From assembly GCA_964467925.1 (NCBI GenBank), contig CAYXSX010000001.1, positions 434,001 to 498,000 on the forward strand: a DNA stretch of 64,000 bases, written 5' to 3'. The number at the start of each line of letters is the position of its first letter. Position 1 is the stretch's first letter. The DNA comes from CAYXSX01 sp964467925 (lineage in GTDB: Bacteria > Pseudomonadota > Alphaproteobacteria > Micavibrionales > Micavibrionaceae). A model generated the notes under the pieces. It saw only the letters and a program-made list of their open reading frames with translations, ran no database searches and had not been told where the DNA came from. Position numbers and translations under genes: made by a program. Of this stretch, positions 50,207 through 58,007 are shown one piece after another.

Positions 50207-51829
50207 ATGGCCATGAATAACGCATCCCTCATCAAAGTTGAAAATCTCAGCGTCGATTTCGCAGGCGCGGACGGCGTATTTCATGCCGTCAAAAATGTGG
50301 GGTTTGAGATCAAGCGCGGCGAAACCATGGCGCTTGTGGGCGAAAGCGGTTCGGGAAAATCCGTAACCGCGCTTTCGGTTATGCAGCTTCTGCCTTATCC
50401 GCTCGCCAGTCACCCTTCCGGTTCTATTACTTTTGAGGGCGAAGAACTTGTCGGCAAGGACGACAAGTTCATGCGCCGCATTCGGGGGGACAAGATCGGG
50501 ATGATCTTTCAGGAGCCCTTAACAGCGCTTAACCCGCTGCATACCATCGAAAAGCAGATCGGTGAAATCCTGCGCCTGCATCAAGGTATGGGCAAGCAGC
50601 AAGCCCGCGACCGTACGCTGGCGCTTCTTGATCTTGTCGGCCTGCCGCAGCTTAAAACCCGACTTGGCGCCTATCCGCATGAGTTGTCGGGCGGGCAACG
50701 CCAGCGCGTGATGATCGCCATGGCGCTTGCGAATAACCCTGCCCTGTTGATCGCGGATGAGCCAACCACGGCCCTTGATGTGACCGTACAGGCGCAAATT
50801 CTGGAACTGCTGCAGGATCTGAAAGACCGCCTTAACATGGCGCTCCTGCTCATTACCCATGATTTATCCATCGTTGAGAAAATGGCCGACCATATCGGCG
50901 TCATGCAACATGGTGAACTGGTGGAGCAAGGCAGCACGAAAGATATCTTCGAAGCTCCTCAACATCCCTACACCAAACGCTTGCTAGCCGCGCAGCCTCG
51001 CGGTTATGCCAAGGCCAAGGACGATAACGCGCCTGTCCTGATGGAAGGGAAACAGGTGCACGTTCACTTCCCGAAAACCAAAACTTTCTTTGGCAAACCC
51101 AAAGATGTTGTGAAAGCTGTCGATAATATCGACATTGTCATAAAAAAGGGACATACGCTGGGCGTGGTGGGCGAAAGCGGCTCCGGTAAATCGACTTTAG
51201 GGCTGGCGCTTTTGAAACTTCAGCAATCCGGCGGCAGTATTACCTTTAACAGTCAAGACATCACGGGGCTTAACCGTAAGTCCATGCGCGCTTTTCGGTC
51301 AAAGATGCAGATCGTCTTTCAAGATCCTTTTGGCTCTCTCTCCCCGCGCATGAGTGTGGGCCGGATTATTGGCGAGGGGTTAGAGCTTCACCGTCAGGAT
51401 CTCACGAAGGATGAGCGGGAAACCCTGATTATCAAAGCGCTTGAGAGCGTTCACATGAACCCCGAAACGCGTCACCGTTATCCGCATGAGTTTTCGGGCG
51501 GGCAGCGTCAGCGTATCGCAATTGCCCGTGCCATGGTGCTGGAGCCTGATTTTGTTGTTCTGGATGAGCCGACTTCTGCGCTTGATGTCTCTGTTCAGGC
51601 CGAAATCGTTGACCTGCTGCGCGAATTACAGGAAAAGCACGATCTTACCTATCTCTTCATCAGCCACGATTTACGCGTCGTCCGCGCCCTGGCGCATGGC
51701 ATATTGGTGATGAAAGACGGTAAAATCGTGGAATCCGGTACTGCCGCCCAGATTTTCGATGCGCCTAGAGAAAACTACACAAAAGCGCTGATCGACGCTG
51801 CCATGAACCTCAAGGCGAGAGCAGCATGA
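50207..51829 (+). CDS. yejF: Peptide ABC transporter ATP-binding protein YejF-like (two ABC domains)
   Basis: 540 residues; ATG 50207 or 50213. Two complete ATPase domains: first Walker A GESGSGKSVTA, signature LSGGQRQRVMIAMAL, Walker B LLIADEPTTALD; second Walker A GESGSGKSTLG, signature FSGGQRQRIAIARAM, Walker B FVVLDEPTSALD. Fused OppD/OppF-type arrangement, as in YejF. The partner permeases and receptor are at 28-35 kb, so the four genes are split. Confidence 0.95.
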   Translation: MAMNNASLIKVENLSVDFAGADGVFHAVKNVGFEIKRGETMALVGESGSGKSVTALSVMQLLPYPLASHPSGSITFEGEELVGKDDKFMRRIRGDKIGMIFQEPLTALNPLHTIEKQIGEILRLHQGMGKQQARDRTLALLDLVGLPQLKTRLGAYPHELSGGQRQRVMIAMALANNPALLIADEPTTALDVTVQAQILELLQDLKDRLNMALLLITHDLSIVEKMADHIGVMQHGELVEQGSTKDIFEAPQHPYTKRLLAAQPRGYAKAKDDNAPVLMEGKQVHVHFPKTKTFFGKPKDVVKAVDNIDIVIKKGHTLGVVGESGSGKSTLGLALLKLQQSGGSITFNSQDITGLNRKSMRAFRSKMQIVFQDPFGSLSPRMSVGRIIGEGLELHRQDLTKDERETLIIKALESVHMNPETRHRYPHEFSGGQRQRIAIARAMVLEPDFVVLDEPTSALDVSVQAEIVDLLRELQEKHDLTYLFISHDLRVVRALAHGILVMKDGKIVESGTAAQIFDAPRENYTKALIDAAMNLKARAA

Positions 51830-51873
51830 TTGCTTTTGCCGCGAAAACACGAAAACTTTCCAAAACCCCGGAC

Positions 51874-51953
51874 GTCATTCCGGCGCATGCCGGAATCCAT
51901 TCCTCCAATCCCGCCAAGCCGCTGAATGGATCCCGGGACGAGCCCGGGATGAC
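51874..51953. repeat. Dispersed palindromic repeat, family A, copy 5
   Basis: GTCATTCCGGCGCATGCCGG, AATCCATT, spacer, GAATGGATCCCGGG...CCCGGGATGAC. Nearly identical to copy 4 at 37125. Confidence 0.9.
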
Positions 51954-51991
51954 AGAACGAATAAGGCGCAAAATACATTAGAATCAGAAAT

Positions 51992-52020
51992 TTGCGCAAA
52001 TGCCGCCGGTGGGTTATAAT
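51992..52020 (+). promoter_or_regulatory. rpsU promoter
   Basis: TTGCGC (51992-51997), 17-base spacer, TATAAT (52015-52020). Start expected near 52027, giving a leader of about 220 bases before rpsU. Confidence 0.6.
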
Positions 52021-52082
52021 TAAACATTCACGCTTTTTCCTTTTTGCTTGCATTCTGCGCGCAGGATGGTAGAAAACGTGAG

Positions 52083-52213
52083 CTTTTTTGTAAGTAACAA
52101 AAAGGCGCAAACGCTAACCGGAGCAAACAGCGTTTGATTTGGACTAGGCGCGAGGAGCGCAGCGTAGAAAACCTACGTAAGCGACCGAGTAACAACGGCC
52201 AAATCGAACGATG
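52083..52213 (+). ncRNA. Structured rpsU leader RNA with mutually exclusive hairpins
   Basis: A 12-bp closing stem CGTTTGATTTGG (52131-52142) / CCAAATCGAACG (52199-52210) encloses CGTAG (52163-52167)/CTACG (52173-52177) and a GCGC-rich arm containing GAGGAGCGCAGCG and GCGACCGAG. An alternative hairpin CAAACGCT (52108-52115) / AGCGTTTG (52129-52136) uses the same bases as the closing stem, so the two exclude each other. The TTTTTTGT/ACAAAAAG pair upstream adds a further hairpin. A switch-like leader, perhaps for S21 autoregulation; function is inferred. Confidence 0.6.
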
Positions 52214-52245
52214 GACGCTCCAAACTCTTGAAAGGGGTTGATAAC

Positions 52246-52446
52246 GTGGTAAGTGTAAGTGTACGCGATAACAACGTTGATCAGGCGCTGAAGGTTCTTA
52301 AGAAGAAAATGCAACGTGAAGGCATTTTCCGTGAGATGAAACTTCGCCGCCATTACGAGAAACCATCCGAGAAAAAAGCACGTGTTCAGGCCGAAGCCGT
52401 TCGCCGTGCTCGCAAGATGGATCGTAAACGTACGGATCGCGATTAA
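52246..52446 (+). CDS. rpsU: 30S ribosomal protein S21
   Basis: 66 residues from GTG 52246, chosen because AAAGGGG lies 9-15 bases before it and S21 starts with M-V-x-V-x-V-R-D-N-N. The product VSVSVRDNNVDQALKVLKKK, with a basic C-terminus (KMDRKRTDRD), is typical of S21. It takes part in translation initiation. Preceded by a long structured leader; followed by a terminator shared with convergent pepP. Confidence 0.96.
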   Translation: MVSVSVRDNNVDQALKVLKKKMQREGIFREMKLRRHYEKPSEKKARVQAEAVRRARKMDRKRTDRD

Positions 52447-52478
52447 TACGCACTTTGCGTTATAAATTTTTGAGGAAG

Positions 52479-52506
52479 CCGCCGGAATTTTTCCTGCGGT
52501 TTTTTC
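52479..52506. terminator. Terminator between rpsU and pepP
   Basis: CCGC (52479-52482), one mismatch, GGAA (52484-52487), TTT loop, TTCC (52491-52494), GCGG (52496-52499), then a T-run to 52506. It ends 15 bases before the convergent pepP stop, so it mainly serves rpsU. Confidence 0.75.
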
Positions 52507-52520
52507 TTTTTCAGTTGGTA

Positions 52521-54296
52521 TTAAAGCGGCGCGGTTTTTTCTTTCAGCCAAGCGGTTGTTTTGCCATCAAGTAAAGGTGACAATGTATCAAATACGCGCG
52601 CATGATAATCGTTGAGCCATTCGATTTCGCTCTTATCCAGCATTTCGGCCACTATAAGATTAAAGTCGATCGGGGCGAGAGTAACCGTTTCAAACGCAAG
52701 GCCATCGCCATCCTCGACGCACAGAATCAGGTTTTCGATGCGAATGCCGTAAGCGCCTTCCTTGTAATATCCCGGCTCGTTGGAAATCAGCATCCCCGCT
52801 TCCGGCGCATCCTTGCCGCGGGGCGAAATATTAGCCGCTTCCTCGTGCACGCCAAGGTAACAGCCAACGCCGTGGCCTGTTCCGTGCGCGTAATCAAGGC
52901 CGACATCCTGTAGCGGCGCGCGAGCCAGCTTGTCAAGCTCCGCGCCGGTTGTGCCTTTAGCAAACTTTGCTTGTGCCAGCGCAATATGCCCTTTGAGCAC
53001 CAACGTAAAATGAGCGCGCATCTCCTCGGAAACCTCGCCTACCGCCACCGTGCGGGTAATATCAGTCGTGCCGTAAAGCTCGCCGCCCGCATATTGCCCG
53101 CCGCTATCGACGAGCAATAAATTACCGGGCTTGATGGCCGTGTTGCTTTTTTCGTCGGCCCGGTAATGGATGATCGCGCCGTGCGGGCCGAATCCGGCGA
53201 TGGTGGAAAAACTGACGCCCCGGAACGCGGGGTCTTGCGCACGAAAATCATGGATTTTATCAACCACGGCAAGTTCGGTAAGGCCGCCTTTGGGCGCTTC
53301 GCGCTCCAGCCAGTGCAGGAATTTAACGACGGCCAAGCCGTCCTTGATATGCACATTTTTAATGGATTGAATTTCCGCCGCGGTTTTGCACGCCTTGGGC
53401 CAGGCGCAAGGGTCGCGGTCGTTGATAATTGTTGCGCCCGCCTCTTCCAGCGTGGATTTGAACCACACCGCGCTGCGCCGTTCGTCCATCAGGACGGTTT
53501 TGCCGGACAGTGATTTAAGGCTGTTTTCCATCTCTTCAATCGGCTTAATGGCAACTTTGTCGCTTAAAGCATCCGTTACAGCGTCCGAAACCTTTGCCCC
53601 GTCCACAAACCACTGCGCCGTGCCGTCGCGGAAAGCCAGCGCGTAGGAAAGCACCAGCGGCGTTTGGTCCACATCATGACCGCGCACATTGAGCAGCCAG
53701 CACACGGAATCAGGCATGGTAATCAGCGCAGCGTCCGCCCCGTGTTCTTTAAGCTCTGTGGCCACGAGCGCCAGTTTCTCGCTTGCCGTGCGTCCCGCGA
53801 TCTCATCGGGGAAGAGACTCACCGTGCCTTGCGGCGGCGCGGGGCGGTCTTGCCAGATTTCATCGATCAAATTGCCCGCCAGCGGCTTTAACGTGATATC
53901 CGGCGCTTTTTCGGCCATGGCGGTTATCTGCTCGGGTGTGTGAAGTTTGGGATCAAAAGCGATCACGGCCCCTTTCGGTGCCTGCTGCTCCAGCCATTCG
54001 CCGAGCGGCAGTTTGGTAAAATCGGCGATATCGTAGAGACTGCGCTCAACCTGCCCCGCGATCTGGAGCATGTAACGCCCGTCGGTAAAGGCGCAGGCCT
54101 TATCCGCCAGCACGATGGCCGCGCCGCCCGAGCCGGTAAACCCGGTCAGGTACTCCAGTCGCCGCGCGCATTCGGGAAGGAATTCGCCCTGAAACTCGTC
54201 GGCCAACGATATGATATATCCGTCCACTTCGCGCGCTTTCATAAGCGTGCGCAGGGCGGTGATTTTTTCCAGAGATGAAGAGCCTTGCTTTGCCAT
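52521..54296 (-). CDS. pepP: Xaa-Pro aminopeptidase (M24B)
   Basis: 591 residues from ATG 54296 (MAKQGSSSLEKITALRTLMK); the upstream in-frame start at 54320 is less likely. Creatinase-type N-domain (residues ~1-300), then the pita-bread metallopeptidase domain with metal ligands in LLLVDSGGQYAGGELYGTTD, DITRTVAVG, HGTGHGVGCYLGVHEE, and SNEPGYYKEGAYGIRIENL. Long aminopeptidase P form with a C-terminal extension, like eukaryotic XPNPEP1 and many alphaproteobacterial enzymes. It cleaves N-terminal residues before proline. Confidence 0.95.
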   Translation of the reverse strand: MAKQGSSSLEKITALRTLMKAREVDGYIISLADEFQGEFLPECARRLEYLTGFTGSGGAAIVLADKACAFTDGRYMLQIAGQVERSLYDIADFTKLPLGEWLEQQAPKGAVIAFDPKLHTPEQITAMAEKAPDITLKPLAGNLIDEIWQDRPAPPQGTVSLFPDEIAGRTASEKLALVATELKEHGADAALITMPDSVCWLLNVRGHDVDQTPLVLSYALAFRDGTAQWFVDGAKVSDAVTDALSDKVAIKPIEEMENSLKSLSGKTVLMDERRSAVWFKSTLEEAGATIINDRDPCAWPKACKTAAEIQSIKNVHIKDGLAVVKFLHWLEREAPKGGLTELAVVDKIHDFRAQDPAFRGVSFSTIAGFGPHGAIIHYRADEKSNTAIKPGNLLLVDSGGQYAGGELYGTTDITRTVAVGEVSEEMRAHFTLVLKGHIALAQAKFAKGTTGAELDKLARAPLQDVGLDYAHGTGHGVGCYLGVHEEAANISPRGKDAPEAGMLISNEPGYYKEGAYGIRIENLILCVEDGDGLAFETVTLAPIDFNLIVAEMLDKSEIEWLNDYHARVFDTLSPLLDGKTTAWLKEKTAPL

Positions 54297-54344
54297 TTTT
54301 ATACAATCCTTTATAAACATTAGTGAATAAGAAACGGAAACGCC

Positions 54345-54788
54345 ATGCCCTATATTCTCTTAAGCTTGGGCCTTTTGATCGGCCTTTATGCGCTTTACCG
54401 CTTTTTCCTGCGCGCCAATGTAGCGCAGATCAAGGCGCTGGGCTTTACGCTCGCCACGCTGGTGCTGTGCGCGGCGCTGTTTTTCATGGCCGTAACGGGC
54501 CGCCTTCCCGCCGCGATCGCGCTCGTGGCGGCGCTTGCGCCCTTCGTTATGGGCTGGCTTCGCTTTCGTAAGGCCGCGAAAGAGGCAAAGCAAAAAACAC
54601 CGGAACAAAACGCCCCGCTGAGCCGTAAGGAAGCCTTGGAAATCCTCGGCCTTAAAGAGGGCGCGAACAGGGAAGAGATAAAAGCCGCCTATAACAAGCT
54701 GATGAAAAAGGTTCATCCCGATCAGGAAGGTTCCGGCTGGATGGCGGCGAAGCTGAACGCGGCGAAGGATTTACTGCTGAAGGAATAG
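54345..54788 (+). CDS. Membrane-anchored DnaJ-domain protein (Pam18/Tim14-like)
   Basis: 147 residues. Two or three N-terminal hydrophobic helices (residues ~1-75), a basic linker, then a C-terminal J-domain of ~60 residues with the essential HPD in KKVHPDQEGSGWMAAKLNAA. The J-domain's EILGL...IKAAYNKLMKKVHPD and end AKDLLLKE resemble mitochondrial Pam18/Tim14. It probably stimulates a DnaK ATPase at the inner membrane. Divergent from pepP with a 48-bp gap. Confidence 0.85.
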   Translation: MPYILLSLGLLIGLYALYRFFLRANVAQIKALGFTLATLVLCAALFFMAVTGRLPAAIALVAALAPFVMGWLRFRKAAKEAKQKTPEQNAPLSRKEALEILGLKEGANREEIKAAYNKLMKKVHPDQEGSGWMAAKLNAAKDLLLKE

Positions 54789-54835
54789 CCGAAGCCCTTG
54801 CAATAACATGTAAAAAATGCGAAAAACTTGACCTT

Positions 54836-55726
54836 ATGAGCCAGAAAACGCCCCCGCCCATTCGTAAAGCCGTATTTCCCGTCGCCGGGCTGGGCACGCG
54901 TTTCCTGCCCGCGACCAAAGCGATGCCCAAGGAGATGCTGCCGATCAATGACCGCCCGCTGATCCAGCATGTGTACGAGGAAGCGCGCGATGCGGGGATT
55001 GAGGAATTCATCTTCGTCACGGGCCGCCATAAAAACATGCTGGAAGAGCATTTCGATTTCCAGCCCGAATTGGAGGAAACGCTGCAATCGCGAGGTAAAG
55101 ACGACATGCTGGAAAAGGTGCGCGATTCCGAAATGCCCGCCGGCGCGCTGTTCCTCACCCGCCAGCCGAAGCCGCTGGGCCTCGGTCACGCGGTATGGTG
55201 CGCGAAAAAGCTGATCGGCAATGACGAGCCGTTTGCCATTCTGTTGCCCGACGACATCGTCAATCACGGCCAGGGGTGCCTCGCCCAGATGATGGAGGTT
55301 TACAACGAGCATGGTGGCAACGTGGTGGCAGTCAAAGACGTGCCGCGCGAAGAAACCTCCAAATACGGCATTCTGGATATCGGCAGCGAGAACGGCAAGA
55401 CCGTTGCCATCAAGGGGCTTGTCGAAAAACCGAAACCGGAGAATGCCCCTTCCACGCTTTCGATTATCGGACGCTATATCCTCCAGCCGCAGGTATTCGA
55501 TTACCTCGCCGCGTTTGAAAAAGGCGCGGGCAACGAAATCCAGCTTACCGACGCCATGGCGAAGCTGCTGGGCAAGCAGCCCTTCCACGGTTTGCGTTTC
55601 GAAGGGGAACATTTTGACTGCGGTAGCCGTTTGGGATTTATCGCCGCCAATCTTGCCCTGACGATGCAGGACCCCGAGATCGGCCCGACCGTCAAAGAGA
55701 TTGTCAGGAATGCAGCCACAAAATAA
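54836..55726 (+). CDS. galU: UTP--glucose-1-phosphate uridylyltransferase
   Basis: 296 residues. Nucleotide-binding FPVAGLGTRFLPATKAMPKE, QP-type EARDAGIEEFIFVTGRHKNM, the LPDDIV segment, EKPKPENAPSTLSIIGRYIL, and a C-terminal FDCGSRLGFIAANLAL. It makes UDP-glucose for envelope polysaccharides. Overlaps the following phosphohexomutase gene by about 17 bases. Confidence 0.96.
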   Translation: MSQKTPPPIRKAVFPVAGLGTRFLPATKAMPKEMLPINDRPLIQHVYEEARDAGIEEFIFVTGRHKNMLEEHFDFQPELEETLQSRGKDDMLEKVRDSEMPAGALFLTRQPKPLGLGHAVWCAKKLIGNDEPFAILLPDDIVNHGQGCLAQMMEVYNEHGGNVVAVKDVPREETSKYGILDIGSENGKTVAIKGLVEKPKPENAPSTLSIIGRYILQPQVFDYLAAFEKGAGNEIQLTDAMAKLLGKQPFHGLRFEGEHFDCGSRLGFIAANLALTMQDPEIGPTVKEIVRNAATK

Positions 55727-57137
55727 AACTCACGCCCCTGCCCCTTATCAATTCGATCCCACAATTTTGCGGGAATACGATATTCGCGGCCAACTGGATA
55801 AGAATCTGAGCGAAGACGATGCTTACGCTTTGGGGCTTTCTTTCGGCACTTTCGTGCGCCGCAATGCGGGCAAGGACGAGTGCAAAATCTGTGTCGGTTA
55901 TGACGGGCGTAAAAGCTCGCCCGCTTTGGCCGAAGCGTTAATCTCCGGACTGACCGCTACGGGGGCGTTGGTGGAAAATGTCGGCCTCGGCCCCTCGCCT
56001 ATGCTGTATTTCGCGGTGAAAGACCGTATGGCCGATGCCGGGATCATGGTTACGGGATCTCACAATCCGCCCGATTATAACGGGTTTAAAATGGCGCTTC
56101 AGTCCGCGCCCGTTTTCGGCGGGATGATACAGGAAATCGGCAAGATCGCCGCCGCCGGAGATTTCGAAACCGGAGAGGGCAGCGCGAGCGACATCGACAT
56201 TAAAGCAACCTATGTAGAGCGCCTTTTGAAAGATATGGAGGGCGCGCGCAATTTAACCATCGCATGGGATAACGGCAATGGCGCGGCAGGCGAGATTTTG
56301 CAAATGCTCATCGCCAAACTGCCCGGTAAACATATTTTATTGTTCGAAGATATCGACGGCGCGTTTCCCAACCACCACCCCGACCCCACGGTGGACGAGA
56401 ATTTGATCGATTTGCAAAAAGCGGTGAAGGAAAACGGCTGCGACCTCGGTATCGCATTTGACGGCGACGGCGACCGGATCGGCGTGGTGGATGAACGCGG
56501 CACCGTTCTTCGCTGCGATATATTGATGACGATTTACGCGCGCGACATTCTGGAAGAACATCCCGGCGCACCGATTATCGGCGATGTGAAATGCAGCCAG
56601 GTCATGTTCGATGAAATCGCCGCGCTGGGCGGAGAGCCTGTGATGTGGAAGACGGGGCATTCGCTGATCAAATCGAAAATGAACGAGCTGAAGGCGCCGC
56701 TGGCGGGCGAGCTTTCGGGTCATATTTTCTTCGCCGATAAATATTACGGCTTTGACGATGCGCTTTATTGCGCCGTGCGCCTGATCAACGCGGTGAATAA
56801 TTCGGACGGGCCACTTTCGACCCTGACCGCTGAACTTCCCACGCTCTTTAATACGCCGGAAGTGCGCTTCGAAGTGCCGGAGGAAGAAAAATTCTCCATC
56901 GTGCCGCGTATCATTGAAACACTTAAAGCCGCGCCGCAGGACGGCGTTGCGATCGACGATATCGACGGCGTACGCGTGACCACGCCCGACGGCTGGTGGC
57001 TTTTGCGCCCTTCCAATACGCAAAGCGTTCTGGTTGCGCGCGCGGAAAGCTCCAGCACCGAGGGGCTTAAACGGTTGAAAACCCATGCCTGCGGGCTTGT
57101 GGAAGCGCTCGGCTACACGTTAGAATTCCCCTTATAA
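55710..57137 (+). CDS. Phosphomannomutase/phosphoglucomutase
   Basis: 475 residues from ATG 55710; a TTG at 55701 is an alternative. Alpha-D-phosphohexomutase: YDIRGQLDKNLSEDDAYALG, catalytic phosphoserine loop TGSHNPPDYNGFKM, metal loop FDGDGDRIGVVDE, sugar loop GELSGHIFFADKYYGFDDAL, and phosphate loop LRPSNTQSVLVARAES. Probably makes mannose-1-P or glucose-1-P (AlgC/ManB type). It overlaps galU, so the two act together in nucleotide-sugar supply. Confidence 0.94.
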   Translation: MQPQNKTHAPAPYQFDPTILREYDIRGQLDKNLSEDDAYALGLSFGTFVRRNAGKDECKICVGYDGRKSSPALAEALISGLTATGALVENVGLGPSPMLYFAVKDRMADAGIMVTGSHNPPDYNGFKMALQSAPVFGGMIQEIGKIAAAGDFETGEGSASDIDIKATYVERLLKDMEGARNLTIAWDNGNGAAGEILQMLIAKLPGKHILLFEDIDGAFPNHHPDPTVDENLIDLQKAVKENGCDLGIAFDGDGDRIGVVDERGTVLRCDILMTIYARDILEEHPGAPIIGDVKCSQVMFDEIAALGGEPVMWKTGHSLIKSKMNELKAPLAGELSGHIFFADKYYGFDDALYCAVRLINAVNNSDGPLSTLTAELPTLFNTPEVRFEVPEEEKFSIVPRIIETLKAAPQDGVAIDDIDGVRVTTPDGWWLLRPSNTQSVLVARAESSSTEGLKRLKTHACGLVEALGYTLEFPL

Positions 57138-57156
57138 ATTTTTAGGAGCCCGCCTC

Positions 57157-57792
57157 ATGCCCGATATCGACATTGCCTTCATGGAGAAACTTGCCTCGCA
57201 AATCTGCCACGACCTTATCAGCCCGGTGGGCGCGATTTCAAACGGCGTGGAACTGGTCGAGGAAATGGGCATGGACGCCGCCGAAGACGCTTTCGCGCTT
57301 ATTTCCTACAGCGCGCTTCAGGCCAACGCCAAGCTCAAGGCCTACCGCATGGCTTACGGAGCGGGCGGCGCAGACCCGAGCATCAAGCCGGAAGACGTAT
57401 ATAAAGTGTTCGAGGATTACCTCGGCCCGAAAGACAGCCGCAAGATCAATCAGAATTGGGACCCGCATGCCCCCTTAGCGCCGGAAGAGCGCCCGGACGG
57501 ATTTTGCAAGGTTCTGATCTCCACGCTTCTGATCGCGCATAGCGCGCTGCCCAAAGGCGGCACGATCTCGGTAAGCCAGAACGGTGATGGATTTACAGAG
57601 ATTACCGCCAGCGGCGAAGATGCGGGTTTTCGCGACGATACGCCCGGCGCGCTGGCGCTCACGGTTGATAAAAACGATCTCACCCAGCGTCAGATGCATC
57701 CCTACACCGCCGCCCTGACGGCGCGTCATTACGGTTACAACATTTCCCTCCAAGCGGAAGATGAATCGGTTACGCTCACGATCCGGTTTTAA
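57157..57792 (+). CDS. chpT: ChpT-like histidine phosphotransferase
   Basis: 211 residues. A degenerate histidine kinase fold: the dimerisation helix carries phospho-acceptor H18 in LASQICHDLISPVGAISNGV (the family's CHDxISP motif), followed by a kinase-like C-terminal domain without intact ATP-binding motifs. In Caulobacter ChpT passes phosphate from CckA to CtrA and CpdR. ctrA is in this window. It has a Shine-Dalgarno (TTTAGGAGCC). A terminator-like GCCC/GGGC hairpin follows near 57830-57850. Confidence 0.9.
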   Translation: MPDIDIAFMEKLASQICHDLISPVGAISNGVELVEEMGMDAAEDAFALISYSALQANAKLKAYRMAYGAGGADPSIKPEDVYKVFEDYLGPKDSRKINQNWDPHAPLAPEERPDGFCKVLISTLLIAHSALPKGGTISVSQNGDGFTEITASGEDAGFRDDTPGALALTVDKNDLTQRQMHPYTAALTARHYGYNISLQAEDESVTLTIRF

Positions 57793-57860
57793 TACGCCTC
57801 ACACCTCTTTTCTGAACACAGGGGTAGGATTTTCGCCCCTTTTGGGCCGTTTTTCTTCAT

Positions 57861-57897
57861 AAAATTATATTTTCATTTCATATCGGAATATAATTTT
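57861..57897. terminator. AT-rich perfect hairpin between chpT and cheA
   Basis: AAAATTATATT (57861-57871) and AATATAATTTT (57887-57897) are perfect 11-base inverted repeats with a 15-base loop, followed by T-rich sequence. Its all-AT stem is weaker than a usual terminator; it may be a regulatory or bidirectional termination hairpin. Confidence 0.45.
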
Positions 57898-58007
57898 TCG
57901 CATGGGGCGAGTGCGTCATGCCGCGTGATTTTTTGCCCCTCATAGCCGCGTTATTTTTTGCGTACCACCGATAAAGATCCGAAAAACCGAAACGAAGAGC
58001 GTTAAAC

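Larger units (their letters stand above)
51830..52245. other. yejF-rpsU intergenic region
   Basis: A 416-bp gap holding a family A repeat (51874-51953), the rpsU promoter (51992-52020) and the structured rpsU leader (about 52027-52245). No protein gene was found. Confidence 0.7.

Noticed and set aside
49983..50216. 77-codon frame upstream of yejF
   Set aside because: Low-complexity, crosses the palindrome and repeat region, and overlaps the yejF start; no coding support.
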